A stretch of DNA of 40,239 bases from an uncultured Clostridia bacterium (GTDB lineage: Bacteria; Bacillota; Clostridia; TANB77; CAG-508). Location of the stretch: the NCBI GenBank assembly GCA_947624185.1, contig CANQJG010000003.1:1-40239 (forward strand), read 5' to 3'. Under the pieces are notes generated by a model. That model was not told the DNA's origin. It did not search any database and saw nothing but the letters and a program-made list of their open reading frames with translations. The translations under genes and the position numbers were made by a program. This document shows positions 25,676 to 33,542 of this stretch, piece by piece (within the stretch, counting starts at the first letter, position 1; the number at the start of each line of letters is the position of its first letter).

Positions 25676-26818
25676 TTACTTTAAACTCCCTTCAATCAAG
25701 TTGTACCAATTTTGTGCAACTATTTCTTTTTTATATTTTTTTGAAAACTCCCTGCCCTGCTTTCCTAAAACATTTCTTAGATTTTCATTTTCTATTAATT
25801 CTATTATTTTTTGAGCCATGGTTTCTTTATCTCTGTTTTCAATCAAATAGCCGTTTTCGCCATTTTTTATTATTTCCTTAGCTCCTTGTGCACTATCGAA
25901 CGCTAATAAAGGTATGCCATAGCTTTCAGCTTCAATTAAAACGATTCCAAAAGACTCTGTAAATGAACTCATTGCATAAATTGATGAATCAAGATATAAT
26001 TTATCAAGTTCTTCTTTGGTTTTGTATCCATGTAATATGACATTATTTTCAAGGTTATATTCTTTTATTTTCTGCTGTACTGCACTTTCTTCTTCTCCAC
26101 TTCCGACAATATTTAAAGTCCAATTTGGATATTTTTTATGTACTATATTGAAAACATCAATTAAATCTGTATAACCTTTTTCTTTGGCCAATCTTCCAAC
26201 AGAAATTATATTTTCTGAATTTAGAGTTGACACTTCCTTTGGATAATTATCTATGCAATGTGGTATGTATATACATTTTGTCTTAGTTCCTTTTAACTTT
26301 TCTTGATAAAAATCTGTAAGCTCCTGAGAAACTGGCAAAAAATAATCAATATTTTTTATACATCTCAATGTTTTATTTATATATTTTTTATTGTTATTAT
26401 GATGATTATGCTCTTGTGCAATTTTAAGAGTTCCCTTTTTAGCGTACTTCCCAACCCAAGCATTATGAAAATATCTTGTTGAAATTATTACATCACTATC
26501 TAGTTTTTTTATAGCATCAACCATAAGTTTTTTCCTTAAAAATAGCACCTTTGCACTAATAAATGATTGCTTAATAATTTCAAAGATATTCAAACTTTTT
26601 ATTGCCTTCTTTAGTTCAAGTCTATTTGGTTTTAAATTATTTTTTAAATATGTAACTTTCACTCTTGGATCAATCTTGAAAGCAGAACTATCTTGCAACA
26701 TATAATTTACTATGATTTCTACGCTATAATTTTCACATAGCATATTGCTTAATGATATGATTGCATTTTCTGTTCCGCCAACGCCTAGGTGCAATGCTAA
26801 TATAGATACCTTTTTCAT
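25676..26818 (-). CDS. GT4-family glycosyltransferase
   Basis: 380 residues with a GT-B fold. Glycine-rich N-terminus LALHLGVGGTENAI, then VGRLAKEKGYTDLI and LNIVGSGEEE in the C-terminal domain, and the retaining E-x7-E motif ESFGIVLIEAESYG. Soluble or peripheral enzyme acting in glycan assembly. It is separated from the wzy-like gene upstream by repeat copy A (26870-27059) and is joined to the GT2 gene downstream. Confidence 0.93.
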   Translation of the reverse strand: MKKVSILALHLGVGGTENAIISLSNMLCENYSVEIIVNYMLQDSSAFKIDPRVKVTYLKNNLKPNRLELKKAIKSLNIFEIIKQSFISAKVLFLRKKLMVDAIKKLDSDVIISTRYFHNAWVGKYAKKGTLKIAQEHNHHNNNKKYINKTLRCIKNIDYFLPVSQELTDFYQEKLKGTKTKCIYIPHCIDNYPKEVSTLNSENIISVGRLAKEKGYTDLIDVFNIVHKKYPNWTLNIVGSGEEESAVQQKIKEYNLENNVILHGYKTKEELDKLYLDSSIYAMSSFTESFGIVLIEAESYGIPLLAFDSAQGAKEIIKNGENGYLIENRDKETMAQKIIELIENENLRNVLGKQGREFSKKYKKEIVAQNWYNLIEGSLK

Positions 26819-26869
26819 ATTAATTCCATTTCTTTCTTGCTTTCAATTCAAGCTAATATTGTTTATATA

Positions 26870-27059
26870 TAATTCTATAAATATAATAGTGTTCGCACCT
26901 TGCTGTCGCAAATTCCATTATGCCTTCATGGCTGTGCAATTAATATACTTTGTGCAATACATAATGCCATTCGGCGCTTGTATGTAATTTGCTTCATTCG
27001 CCCTTCGCTAACGCTCCGGTTGGGCGCTGCGCGGTTGCTTCAACTATTATATTTATAGA
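26870..27059 (-). repeat. Palindromic repeat element, copy A
   Basis: A 190-bp element with perfect 19-bp terminal inverted repeats (ATTCTATAAATATAATAGT) around a GC-richer core. Read on the minus strand, the core contains GCGCAGCGCCCAACCGGAGC and GGCATAATGGAATTTGCGAC, nearly identical to copies B and C. It fills the gap between the wzy-like and GT4 genes, so it is probably transcribed as part of their mRNA. No ORF is supported inside. Confidence 0.85.
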
Positions 27060-27065
27060 ATAATA

Positions 27066-28511
27066 TTACATCCAATCATAATCTTTTAATTTAAATAACA
27101 ATTGAATTAAAATAACACTTATAAATATTCCACTTGCTGGAGCTGTGAGTACGTGACCTGCGAGCAATGCGGCTACAAAGCTTATAAATACTGAATATAT
27201 CATAAACCATACTTCTTGATTTACTATTGCTTTCTTGAATTTTTTTATTAATTCTTTTATTACTAATATTGCAAAGACTACAAAAGGTATGAAATACAAT
27301 ATAAATCCTGCAATTCCGTCGCATATTACAATGTCAAAATAATCCATTTCTATTAATTTTAATGGTTGTACTATATACCATTTCTCAGTCATATAGCCTA
27401 TTCCAAATATTTTGCTTTTTACATTTGCATTTTTGTATAATTCTAAATTATCCCTTAAGAAATCATCTCTTCCGCTGATGAGTGAATCTTGTCTTTTTTC
27501 TTCTTCTTCCTCTTCTTTTTCTTCTGTATCACTTTCGCCTGAAGTTTCATTATTTTTATTGAAATTAAATTCTATTTTTGGAAATGTAACTCCATTGGTT
27601 AGTTTTATATTTTTTCCTACTGGAGAATATGGTACAAAAATGAACGATATAATTATTACCCCAATTGTAACAAGTCCTTTTTTTAAGTATTTCATCTTGT
27701 CTTGCTTTTGAGAATTTTCACTTTCAGCATTGCTGATGCTTTTAGTACTGCCCATACTTTTTTCTTCAGCACTGCTACTTTGTTTAGCTATATTGCTGCT
27801 TGTTTTTGTACTAAAAAATTTTACTACACATACAATTAGAGTTATTACTGCTAGACCAATTGCGCCAAAAAATGGTGCTTTTGTGCCCATTTCTAATACA
27901 GAGAAAATATATAATGCAAGTGTAATAAAATTAAATATTTTTCCTTTTTCGCCATTAATCAAGCTAAGTACTAAAATCGGAGCTGTGCAAGACATGATTA
28001 CTCCGATTTCATTTGCAGCGTAGAAAAGCCCAATTGTACCTTTTTTATCCGGATAAGTGTTATATGCTACACCGAAAACCCTTGCTAATAATATAACTAG
28101 AGCGTAGCCAAATAAAGCATAAATTATGGTTTTATTTTCTATTTTAATATCATTTTTTTTGAATATTGGTATTAAGGCAATAAAAATAATTGGTAAATAA
28201 AATGTTTTTACTATTCCTTTTATTTGAGTAAACATCCCTGTCATACCAAAATTTGCATAGCAATTTACTAGGAATAATATTAAATAAATAGCTAGAATTG
28301 CGTAATATATCAGCATTGTTATTCTATACTTTTTATTACTGATAAAAAGTGCATAGATTGCTGTTGCTATCATGAAAAATGTTCTTACAAATATTCCTAG
28401 TGTGAGCATTTCATTTACATTTCTAACTAACAAAGAAGTTATCACATCTATAATTGGTTGAATTAAAATGTAAAAGACTATGATTTTTTTGATGTTTATT
28501 TTTTTTGTCAT
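27066..28511 (-). CDS. O-antigen ligase/polymerase-like membrane protein (Wzy-type)
   Basis: About 481 residues with 10-12 transmembrane helices. A large extracellular loop contains SGRDDFLRDNLELY and GIGYM, the pattern of the O-antigen ligase/Wzy superfamily that polymerises or transfers lipid-linked repeat units. Two hydrophilic low-complexity segments are notable: SSNIAKQSSSAEEKSMGSTK and a Glu run (SDTEEKEEEEEEK). The start is uncertain: the ORF runs to 28586, but a duplicated GAAAGGAATAATGGC offers ATGs at 28535, 28520 and 28511; I prefer 28511 (MTKKINIKK), with AAAGGA 12 nt upstream. It follows pfkA. Confidence 0.85.
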   Translation of the reverse strand: MTKKINIKKIIVFYILIQPIIDVITSLLVRNVNEMLTLGIFVRTFFMIATAIYALFISNKKYRITMLIYYAILAIYLILFLVNCYANFGMTGMFTQIKGIVKTFYLPIIFIALIPIFKKNDIKIENKTIIYALFGYALVILLARVFGVAYNTYPDKKGTIGLFYAANEIGVIMSCTAPILVLSLINGEKGKIFNFITLALYIFSVLEMGTKAPFFGAIGLAVITLIVCVVKFFSTKTSSNIAKQSSSAEEKSMGSTKSISNAESENSQKQDKMKYLKKGLVTIGVIIISFIFVPYSPVGKNIKLTNGVTFPKIEFNFNKNNETSGESDTEEKEEEEEEKRQDSLISGRDDFLRDNLELYKNANVKSKIFGIGYMTEKWYIVQPLKLIEMDYFDIVICDGIAGFILYFIPFVVFAILVIKELIKKFKKAIVNQEVWFMIYSVFISFVAALLAGHVLTAPASGIFISVILIQLLFKLKDYDWM

Positions 28512-28550
28512 TTTTGCCATTATTCCTTTCGCCATTATTCCTTTCATTGT

Positions 28551-28577
28551 GGAATTAATAATTATATTATTAATTCC
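28551..28577. repeat. Inverted repeat between pfkA and the wzy-like gene
   Basis: GGAATTAATAAT and ATTATTAATTCC pair around a 3-nt centre. There is no T tract. It lies over the doubtful upstream starts of the wzy-like ORF, which supports a later start. Confidence 0.6.
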
Positions 28578-28582
28578 CAGTT

Positions 28583-28602
28583 GCATTTAATTAATTAAAT
28601 GC
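28583..28602. repeat. Perfect 20-bp palindrome
   Basis: GCATTTAATTAATTAAATGC is fully self-complementary. It lies 22 bp after the pfkA stop codon. A possible protein-binding site or weak 3' hairpin. Confidence 0.6.
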
Positions 28603-28624
28603 GATTTATTGTATTTATAATTTT

Positions 28625-29764
28625 CTAGTCTCCTAGACAAATTCCTATATTTCTTGCAGTTTCTACAAGTTCATCATCCATTGTAACTAAACGAACATTG
28701 CTTTCTTTAGTTCCACCTTCAACTGCACCAAGCTCTTTATTATTTCCTACCACATCTTCTAAAGGTACATAATCAAGCTTGCCATTTTTTATAACTGTAA
28801 GCACTCCAAATTTTCCTTCCATTGCAAGCTCCATAGCTTTGGCTCCATATTTTGTTGAAAGCACTCTATCGTAAGCTGTAGGCGTTCCACCCCTTTGCAT
28901 ATAACCAAGTGTTGTGCATCTTGATTCTAGTCCTGTTAATTTTTCTAATTCTTTTGATACTTTGTCTCCAGCTCCTGCAAATTTTACTGCTATTCCTGTT
29001 CCGTCGCTAACATTACTATTTACTGTTGAAGCAGTACCGTCTTTAGGCTGTGCACCTTCTGCCACAACAACAATGCCGAATTGCTTTCCTTTTGCAATCC
29101 TTCTTTGTAAGCTTTGTGCAACTTTATTTATATCATAAGGAATTTCCGGAATAAGTGCAACATCAGCACCACCTGCAATTGCAGACTCTAAGGCAATCCA
29201 GCCTGCATATCTTCCCATAACTTCTAGACACATTATTCTGTGATGAGTTTCAGCAGTCGTATGAAGTCTGTCTATAGCTTCAGAAGCTACTGATACTGCA
29301 GTATTGTATCCAAATGTTATATCAGTACAAGCTACATCATTATCAATTGTTTTTGGAACTCCAATTGTTTTTATCCCTTTGATAAATAAGTCTCTTGCAG
29401 ACTTCTGAGTACTATCTCCACCAAGTGTAAATACACAGTCAAATCCGTCTTTCATTACATTTTGAACACAAAGGTCTGATAAATCTCTGTATTCCACTGT
29501 TCCGTCCGGATTAGTTACTTTGTAATGAAAAACTATTGTATTTGTAGATGAACCAATTATTGATCCACCTTTTGGCAATATTCCGTCAGCCATTGGATTA
29601 AAATCTAATCTTACAAATTTATTTTCAAGAAGTCCCTTATAGCCGTCAATAAATCCATAGCACTCTATTCCATAAACTTCACATGATTTTTTTATGGCTC
29701 TAATAACTGGATTAAGTCCAGCAACATCCCCACCATTTGCTAGTATAGCAACTCTTTTTAACAT
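28625..29764 (-). CDS. pfkA: 6-phosphofructokinase, phosphoryl donor uncertain
   Basis: 379 residues, group III/clade X-like length (longer than the 320-residue E. coli PfkA). Phosphorylates fructose-6-phosphate. ANGGDVAGLNPVIRAI at the N-terminus; GGDSTQKSA (115-123), PKTIDNDV (137-144, catalytic Asp D141) and EVMGRYAGWIALESAIAGGA. At E. coli position 104 (Gly for ATP, Asp for PPi) there is Ser, and at 124 there is Lys as in PPi-type and trypanosomatid enzymes. The donor (ATP or PPi) therefore cannot be set by the usual rule. AGGAGG lies before the ATG. It is 38 bp after the TPR gene, so it is likely expressed from the promoter at 32329-32356. Confidence 0.93.
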   Translation of the reverse strand: MLKRVAILANGGDVAGLNPVIRAIKKSCEVYGIECYGFIDGYKGLLENKFVRLDFNPMADGILPKGGSIIGSSTNTIVFHYKVTNPDGTVEYRDLSDLCVQNVMKDGFDCVFTLGGDSTQKSARDLFIKGIKTIGVPKTIDNDVACTDITFGYNTAVSVASEAIDRLHTTAETHHRIMCLEVMGRYAGWIALESAIAGGADVALIPEIPYDINKVAQSLQRRIAKGKQFGIVVVAEGAQPKDGTASTVNSNVSDGTGIAVKFAGAGDKVSKELEKLTGLESRCTTLGYMQRGGTPTAYDRVLSTKYGAKAMELAMEGKFGVLTVIKNGKLDYVPLEDVVGNNKELGAVEGGTKESNVRLVTMDDELVETARNIGICLGD

Positions 29765-29783
29765 TTGTTTACCTCCTAATTAT

Positions 29784-29799
29784 ATGTTAATTTTAACAT
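29784..29799. promoter_or_regulatory. Short inverted repeat before pfkA
   Basis: ATGTTAA and TTAACAT with a 2-nt centre, just upstream of the AGGAGG site of pfkA. Possibly an operator or an mRNA hairpin. Confidence 0.35.
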
Positions 29800-29802
29800 T
29801 TT

Positions 29803-31365
29803 TTATATTTCTTGATCATCTAAATCTATTTTTTTATCATTTGTTGTTTTCTCTGTATTTTGAATATTTCTTGCCTTTTTATATTCATTATAAATTCTTT
29901 TCCATTTTAATGGATCATATAATTTATTTCTTGTTTGTACTATCCTTAATGCTTTGTTTATTGTATCTAATGCAATTTTGTCTTCTTTCAACTCTTTTTT
30001 ATGTAATTTTAAATATCCTTCTGAGTGTTTATATATTTTTGCTTTAAAAGCCGCTTCTGATTGAACTAATACTTGTAATGTCTCATCTTCTCCTTCTATT
30101 AATTCTTTTATTTCTTCTATTTTATTTAACATATCTTTTGAATCTGATTTTTCTATTAATTTTCTTGCTTTCCCTATTGCATCTAATTCTTTATTTTTTT
30201 CTGTAAAGATTTCTTCAAAGTCATCTTCTGTTTCATCTAATTTTATTGATTCTACTCTTACAATTGGTTCTTTTTTTCTGTCTTTATTTCTTTCTTCTTC
30301 TGCGATACTCCTTAAACTATTCATTGCTTTTACATTGTCAGGTTCTATCTTTAATACTTTTTCTAATAATTCTTTTTCTCTGTCTTTATTTCTTTCTTCT
30401 TTTGCGATTCTTATTAAACTATATATTGTTATTACATTATTAGGCTCTAATTTTAATATTTTTTCTAATAATTCCTTTTCTCGTTTTTTATTTTGCTCTT
30501 CTCTTGCAATTCTTATTAAGCTACTCATTGCTATTGTATTATTAGGCTCTATTTCTAATATTCTTTCTAGTAATTTCTTTTCTTGATCTTTGTTTTGCTC
30601 TCTTCTTGCAATTTTTATTAATCTACCCATTGCTTTTACATTATTAGGCTTTAATTCTAATAATTTCTCCAGTAATTCCTTTTCTCGATTTTTATTTTTT
30701 TCTTCTCTTGCAATTCTTATTAAGCTGCTCATTGCTATTATATTATTAGGCTCTATTTCTAATATTTTTTCTGATAATTCTTTTTCTCGATTTCTATTTT
30801 TTTCTTTCCTTGCTATAATTATTAAATTAATCATCGTTCTTGCATTATCAGGATCTACATTTAATATTTTTTCTAGTAATTCTTTTTCTCGATTTCTATT
30901 TTTCTCTTCTCTTGCAATTTTTGTTAACGTATACATTGCTATTACATTATTAGGCTCTATTTCTAATATTTTTTCTGATAATTCTTTTTCTCGATTCCTA
31001 TTTTTCTCTTTTATTGCTATACCTATTAAACTAATCATTACTTGTACATTGTCATTTTCTACTTTTAATATTTTTTCCAGTAATTCTTTTTCTTCTTCTT
31101 GATTACCTTTTTGTTTTGCTATTAGCATTTCTAAAGATAATATAACAATTCTATTTGATTTTGGGCTTAATTTATTAATTTCTATTCTTGCTTCTTCAAT
31201 GTTTCCTTCTTTTATTAGTCTTTTAGCTTTTTTTCTTATTTCTATTTCTTTTTTCCATTTGTTCAAAGTTGAAATAGATATTTGAGTATCTTTACTTATC
31301 TGTTCTAAGTCTTCATTTGCTTTTATTCTTTCTTCTATCTCATTTTTTACTTTATAAGAATACAT
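29803..31365 (-). CDS. TPR-like repeat protein with N-terminal helix-turn-helix
   Basis: About 520 residues, soluble, no signal peptide. Counting from the ORF-track Met: a helix-turn-helix-like segment at about 26-48 (LEQISKDTQISISTLNKWKK), then eight TPR-like 34-residue units (95-366; consensus NRNREKELLEKILEIEPNNV-IAMSSLIRIAREE) and a decayed ninth. An acidic linker and a helical C-terminal domain end in KIDLDDQEI. The units are unusually alike, suggesting recent expansion or homogenisation. The start is set at 31365 because GGGGGA lies 7 nt upstream; ATG 31386 has no site. The gene begins right after the cadherin-like gene. Likely a scaffold for protein partners; DNA binding is only suggested by the helix-turn-helix. 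Confidence 0.85.
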   Translation of the reverse strand: MYSYKVKNEIEERIKANEDLEQISKDTQISISTLNKWKKEIEIRKKAKRLIKEGNIEEARIEINKLSPKSNRIVILSLEMLIAKQKGNQEEEKELLEKILKVENDNVQVMISLIGIAIKEKNRNREKELSEKILEIEPNNVIAMYTLTKIAREEKNRNREKELLEKILNVDPDNARTMINLIIIARKEKNRNREKELSEKILEIEPNNIIAMSSLIRIAREEKNKNREKELLEKLLELKPNNVKAMGRLIKIARREQNKDQEKKLLERILEIEPNNTIAMSSLIRIAREEQNKKREKELLEKILKLEPNNVITIYSLIRIAKEERNKDREKELLEKVLKIEPDNVKAMNSLRSIAEEERNKDRKKEPIVRVESIKLDETEDDFEEIFTEKNKELDAIGKARKLIEKSDSKDMLNKIEEIKELIEGEDETLQVLVQSEAAFKAKIYKHSEGYLKLHKKELKEDKIALDTINKALRIVQTRNKLYDPLKWKRIYNEYKKARNIQNTEKTTNDKKIDLDDQEI

Positions 31366-31389
31366 TGAAAATTCCCCCATAGTCATTTA

Positions 31390-32247
31390 TTATTTTGTTC
31401 TTTTGCGAAGATTTTCCCTATTTTTCTCTGCCTTGTTTTTCTTAGCAATCTTTACTATTAATATTATTACTAACAAAAATAGTATTACTGCAACGGCAAC
31501 TAAAAAGGCTATTGCTTTGTTTTCATCTTTAAAAAATTCTGTAACATAATCTTTTGCTTTAATAAAGAAATCATTATTTTCTACTTTAGTAATAATTGTT
31601 TTTTCTACTGCTACATTTACTGTGATTTCATAAACTGTAGTATCTTTTCCGTTTCTTAAAATAATTGTAATTATATTTTCTCCTGACTCTAAGCCTGTGT
31701 TTCCTATTACTTCAATTTCTGCACTTTCAATAGAAGCAACTGCATTTACATTAACATCAGTACTTTCTCTATCACTTTTCATATTAGCTGTATATTTAAA
31801 GTTCAAATCACTTAATGGCTCATTTATAGTGGCTTTATCAATACTTAATTCTGTAAGCTTTAAACCATTATCTTCCTGTTTGGTTACAATTATGTTGTAT
31901 GTTTTCGTTGTTTTATTTTGTGCTGTTACAACAATTTTAATTGTACTTTCCTTGTTAGATAATCTCGTATTTCCACTTATCCTTTTAGTAGCCTTTTCGT
32001 TTTCAGTTTCGGCATTTACTTCAAGTGAAGATACACTTGTTGGCACAACTAGATAATAATTTAATGTATATTTATTAAATTCAGGTGACAAGGTATATCC
32101 TTCAACTGATAAAGATTTTAAATAATTGTTTGCTTTTTCACTTTGTATGGTATTTGTAGAGCTACTAGTAGCTTGCGAAAAATTAATTCCACTTATTAAA
32201 AAAATTATTGTTAATATACTGATTAATACAATGTTTGATTTTTTCAT
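31390..32247 (-). CDS. Secreted membrane-anchored protein with two cadherin-like domains
   Basis: 285 residues. Signal peptide 1-26 (INFSQA); two cadherin-like beta-sandwich domains at about 40-122 (LKSLSVEGYTLSPEFNKYTL, TYNIIVTK) and about 130-212 (LTELSIDKATINEPLSDLNF, VYEITVNV); a C-terminal transmembrane helix at 244-267 and a basic cytoplasmic tail KNRENLRKRTK. It has the same plan as 10218-11225. GGAAGGAATT lies before the ATG. First gene of a probable cadherin-like, TPR, pfkA operon with a promoter at 32329-32356. Displayed on the surface; ligand unknown. Confidence 0.85.
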   Translation of the reverse strand: MKKSNIVLISILTIIFLISGINFSQATSSSTNTIQSEKANNYLKSLSVEGYTLSPEFNKYTLNYYLVVPTSVSSLEVNAETENEKATKRISGNTRLSNKESTIKIVVTAQNKTTKTYNIIVTKQEDNGLKLTELSIDKATINEPLSDLNFKYTANMKSDRESTDVNVNAVASIESAEIEVIGNTGLESGENIITIILRNGKDTTVYEITVNVAVEKTIITKVENNDFFIKAKDYVTEFFKDENKAIAFLVAVAVILFLLVIILIVKIAKKNKAEKNRENLRKRTK

Positions 32248-32328
32248 TTTATAATTCCTTCCTTAGTTCAAATTGTTTGACAATAATTGATTTTTATTTA
32301 TGTAAAATTGCGTATTTTTCCTGTATAA

Positions 32329-32356
32329 ATTTTATCATAAGATAATAAAAAGTCAA
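32329..32356 (-). promoter_or_regulatory. Promoter of the cadherin-like/TPR/pfkA unit
   Basis: TTGACT, 16 nt, TAAAAT on the minus strand, about 80 bp before the ATG at 32247 and immediately beside repeat copy B. Confidence 0.65.
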
Positions 32357-32380
32357 TACAATATTCGCTTATAATTTTAT

Positions 32381-32580
32381 AAATACATGAAAATAGTTGT
32401 TTTTGAATACGCCGCGCAGCGCCCAACCGGAGCGTTAGCGTAGGGCGAATGAAGCAAATTTCATACAAGCGCCGAATGGCATTATGTAAGCTTTATGAAG
32501 TAAATTAATTGCAAAGCCATGAAGGCATAATGGAATTTGCGACAGCAAGGCATGAAAAAAACAACTATTTCCATGTATTT
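32381..32580 (+). repeat. Palindromic repeat element, copy B
   Basis: A 200-bp element whose ends AAATACATGAAAATAGTTG... pair with one mismatch in 24. The core matches copies A and C (GCGCAGCGCCCAACCGGAGC, CAAGCGCCGAATGGCATTAT, GCCATGAAGGCATAATGGAA), but the outer arms are different from theirs. It lies between the promoter of the cadherin-like gene and the end of the trmR-like gene. Confidence 0.85.
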
Positions 32581-32608
32581 TTATATTTAATAATTATATT
32601 TTTTATAT

Positions 32609-33193
32609 TTAAATAATAAACTTTGTAATTGCTAGTCCATCTCCAACTTCTAAAATTTCAGTGGATAAATTCGGATTTTCTGTAACATTTTTTATATATT
32701 CTCTTAAATGATTTACAGCAGTTCTTTGTTTGTGCTTGTTATAATCACTCATTACATAACCTTTATATAAAATATTATCTGCAAAAATTACTCCATTTTT
32801 ATTAAGCATCCTCAAAGCGTGTTCTAAGAAAAAAGGATATTTTGTTTTAGCAGCGTCAATAAAAACCATATCATATTTATTGTCCATTTTAGGTAATATT
32901 TCTACTGCGTCTCCTTCATAAATATTAATTACATTTTCTTTTTCCATTATTTTTATATTTTCTTTTGCTTGTTTAACCATATTTTCGTCACGCTCTATCG
33001 TATCTATTACTCCGCCTTCGCTTAAAAACTGAGAAAAACATATTGCAGAATATCCTACTGCTGTACCAATTTCAAGTATTCTATTTATCTTTTTATTTTC
33101 CATATATTTTTCAATAACTTCTAATGTGTCGTCCATAATAATTGGTACATGATTAGCTATCGCTCTTTGCTTTATTTTAGATAATTTATCCAT
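32609..33193 (-). CDS. O-methyltransferase, TrmR-like (tRNA 5-hydroxyuridine methyltransferase)
   Basis: 194 residues of the class I SAM-dependent O-methyltransferase family 3. N-terminal RAIANHVPIIMDDTLEVIE, SAM-binding ILEIGTAVGYSAICFSQ (39-55), acidic IDTIERDENMV, VFIDAAKTKYPFFLEHA (metal Asp) and FADNILYKGYV. This set is typical of TrmR (YrrM), which methylates ho5U34 in tRNA; catechol-type methyltransferases are the alternative. AAAGGAG lies before the ATG. The gene is flanked on both sides by direct copies (B and C) of the palindromic repeat. A TTGACA at 33245-33250 might belong to its promoter, but the -10 is unclear. Confidence 0.85.
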   Translation of the reverse strand: MDKLSKIKQRAIANHVPIIMDDTLEVIEKYMENKKINRILEIGTAVGYSAICFSQFLSEGGVIDTIERDENMVKQAKENIKIMEKENVINIYEGDAVEILPKMDNKYDMVFIDAAKTKYPFFLEHALRMLNKNGVIFADNILYKGYVMSDYNKHKQRTAVNHLREYIKNVTENPNLSTEILEVGDGLAITKFII

Positions 33194-33304
33194 TATATAT
33201 TTGCTCCTTTAGATTTTTACATTATTCTATATTATATATTAAGTTGTCAATTTTTTCCAATACTCATATAATTTAATAGCACATTTTTTATAATACTATT
33301 TTAA

Positions 33305-33505
33305 TCAAAATCAAAAAAATATAATAGTTGTAGCAACCGCGCAGCGCCCAACCGAAGCGTTAGCGAAGGGCGAATGAAGCAAATTACATACAAGCGCCGA
33401 ATGGCATTATATATTGCATAAAGTACACTAATTGCATAGCCATGAAGGCATAATGGAATTTGCGACAGCAAGGTGCAAAGACTATTATATTTTTTAAGAT
33501 TTTGA
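33305..33505 (+). repeat. Palindromic repeat element, copy C
   Basis: A 201-bp element with paired ends (TCAAAATC...AAAAATATAATAGT on the left, its complement on the right, with a small gap). Core as in copies A and B; same orientation as B. The AATATAATAGT part of its arm matches copy A, while the outermost bases are its own. The ORF-track entry over it (33301-33537, minus) is an artefact of the repeat. Confidence 0.85.
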
Positions 33506-33542
33506 ATATATAGTAACAGAAAATTATAATCATCCACAATGT

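Noticed and set aside
26870-33505. Insertion sequence with transposase
   Set aside because: No transposase ORF is found in or near the three repeats; they are at most non-autonomous.
33301-33537. 78-residue minus-strand ORF
   Set aside because: It lies almost entirely over repeat copy C, has no ribosome site and no family motifs.
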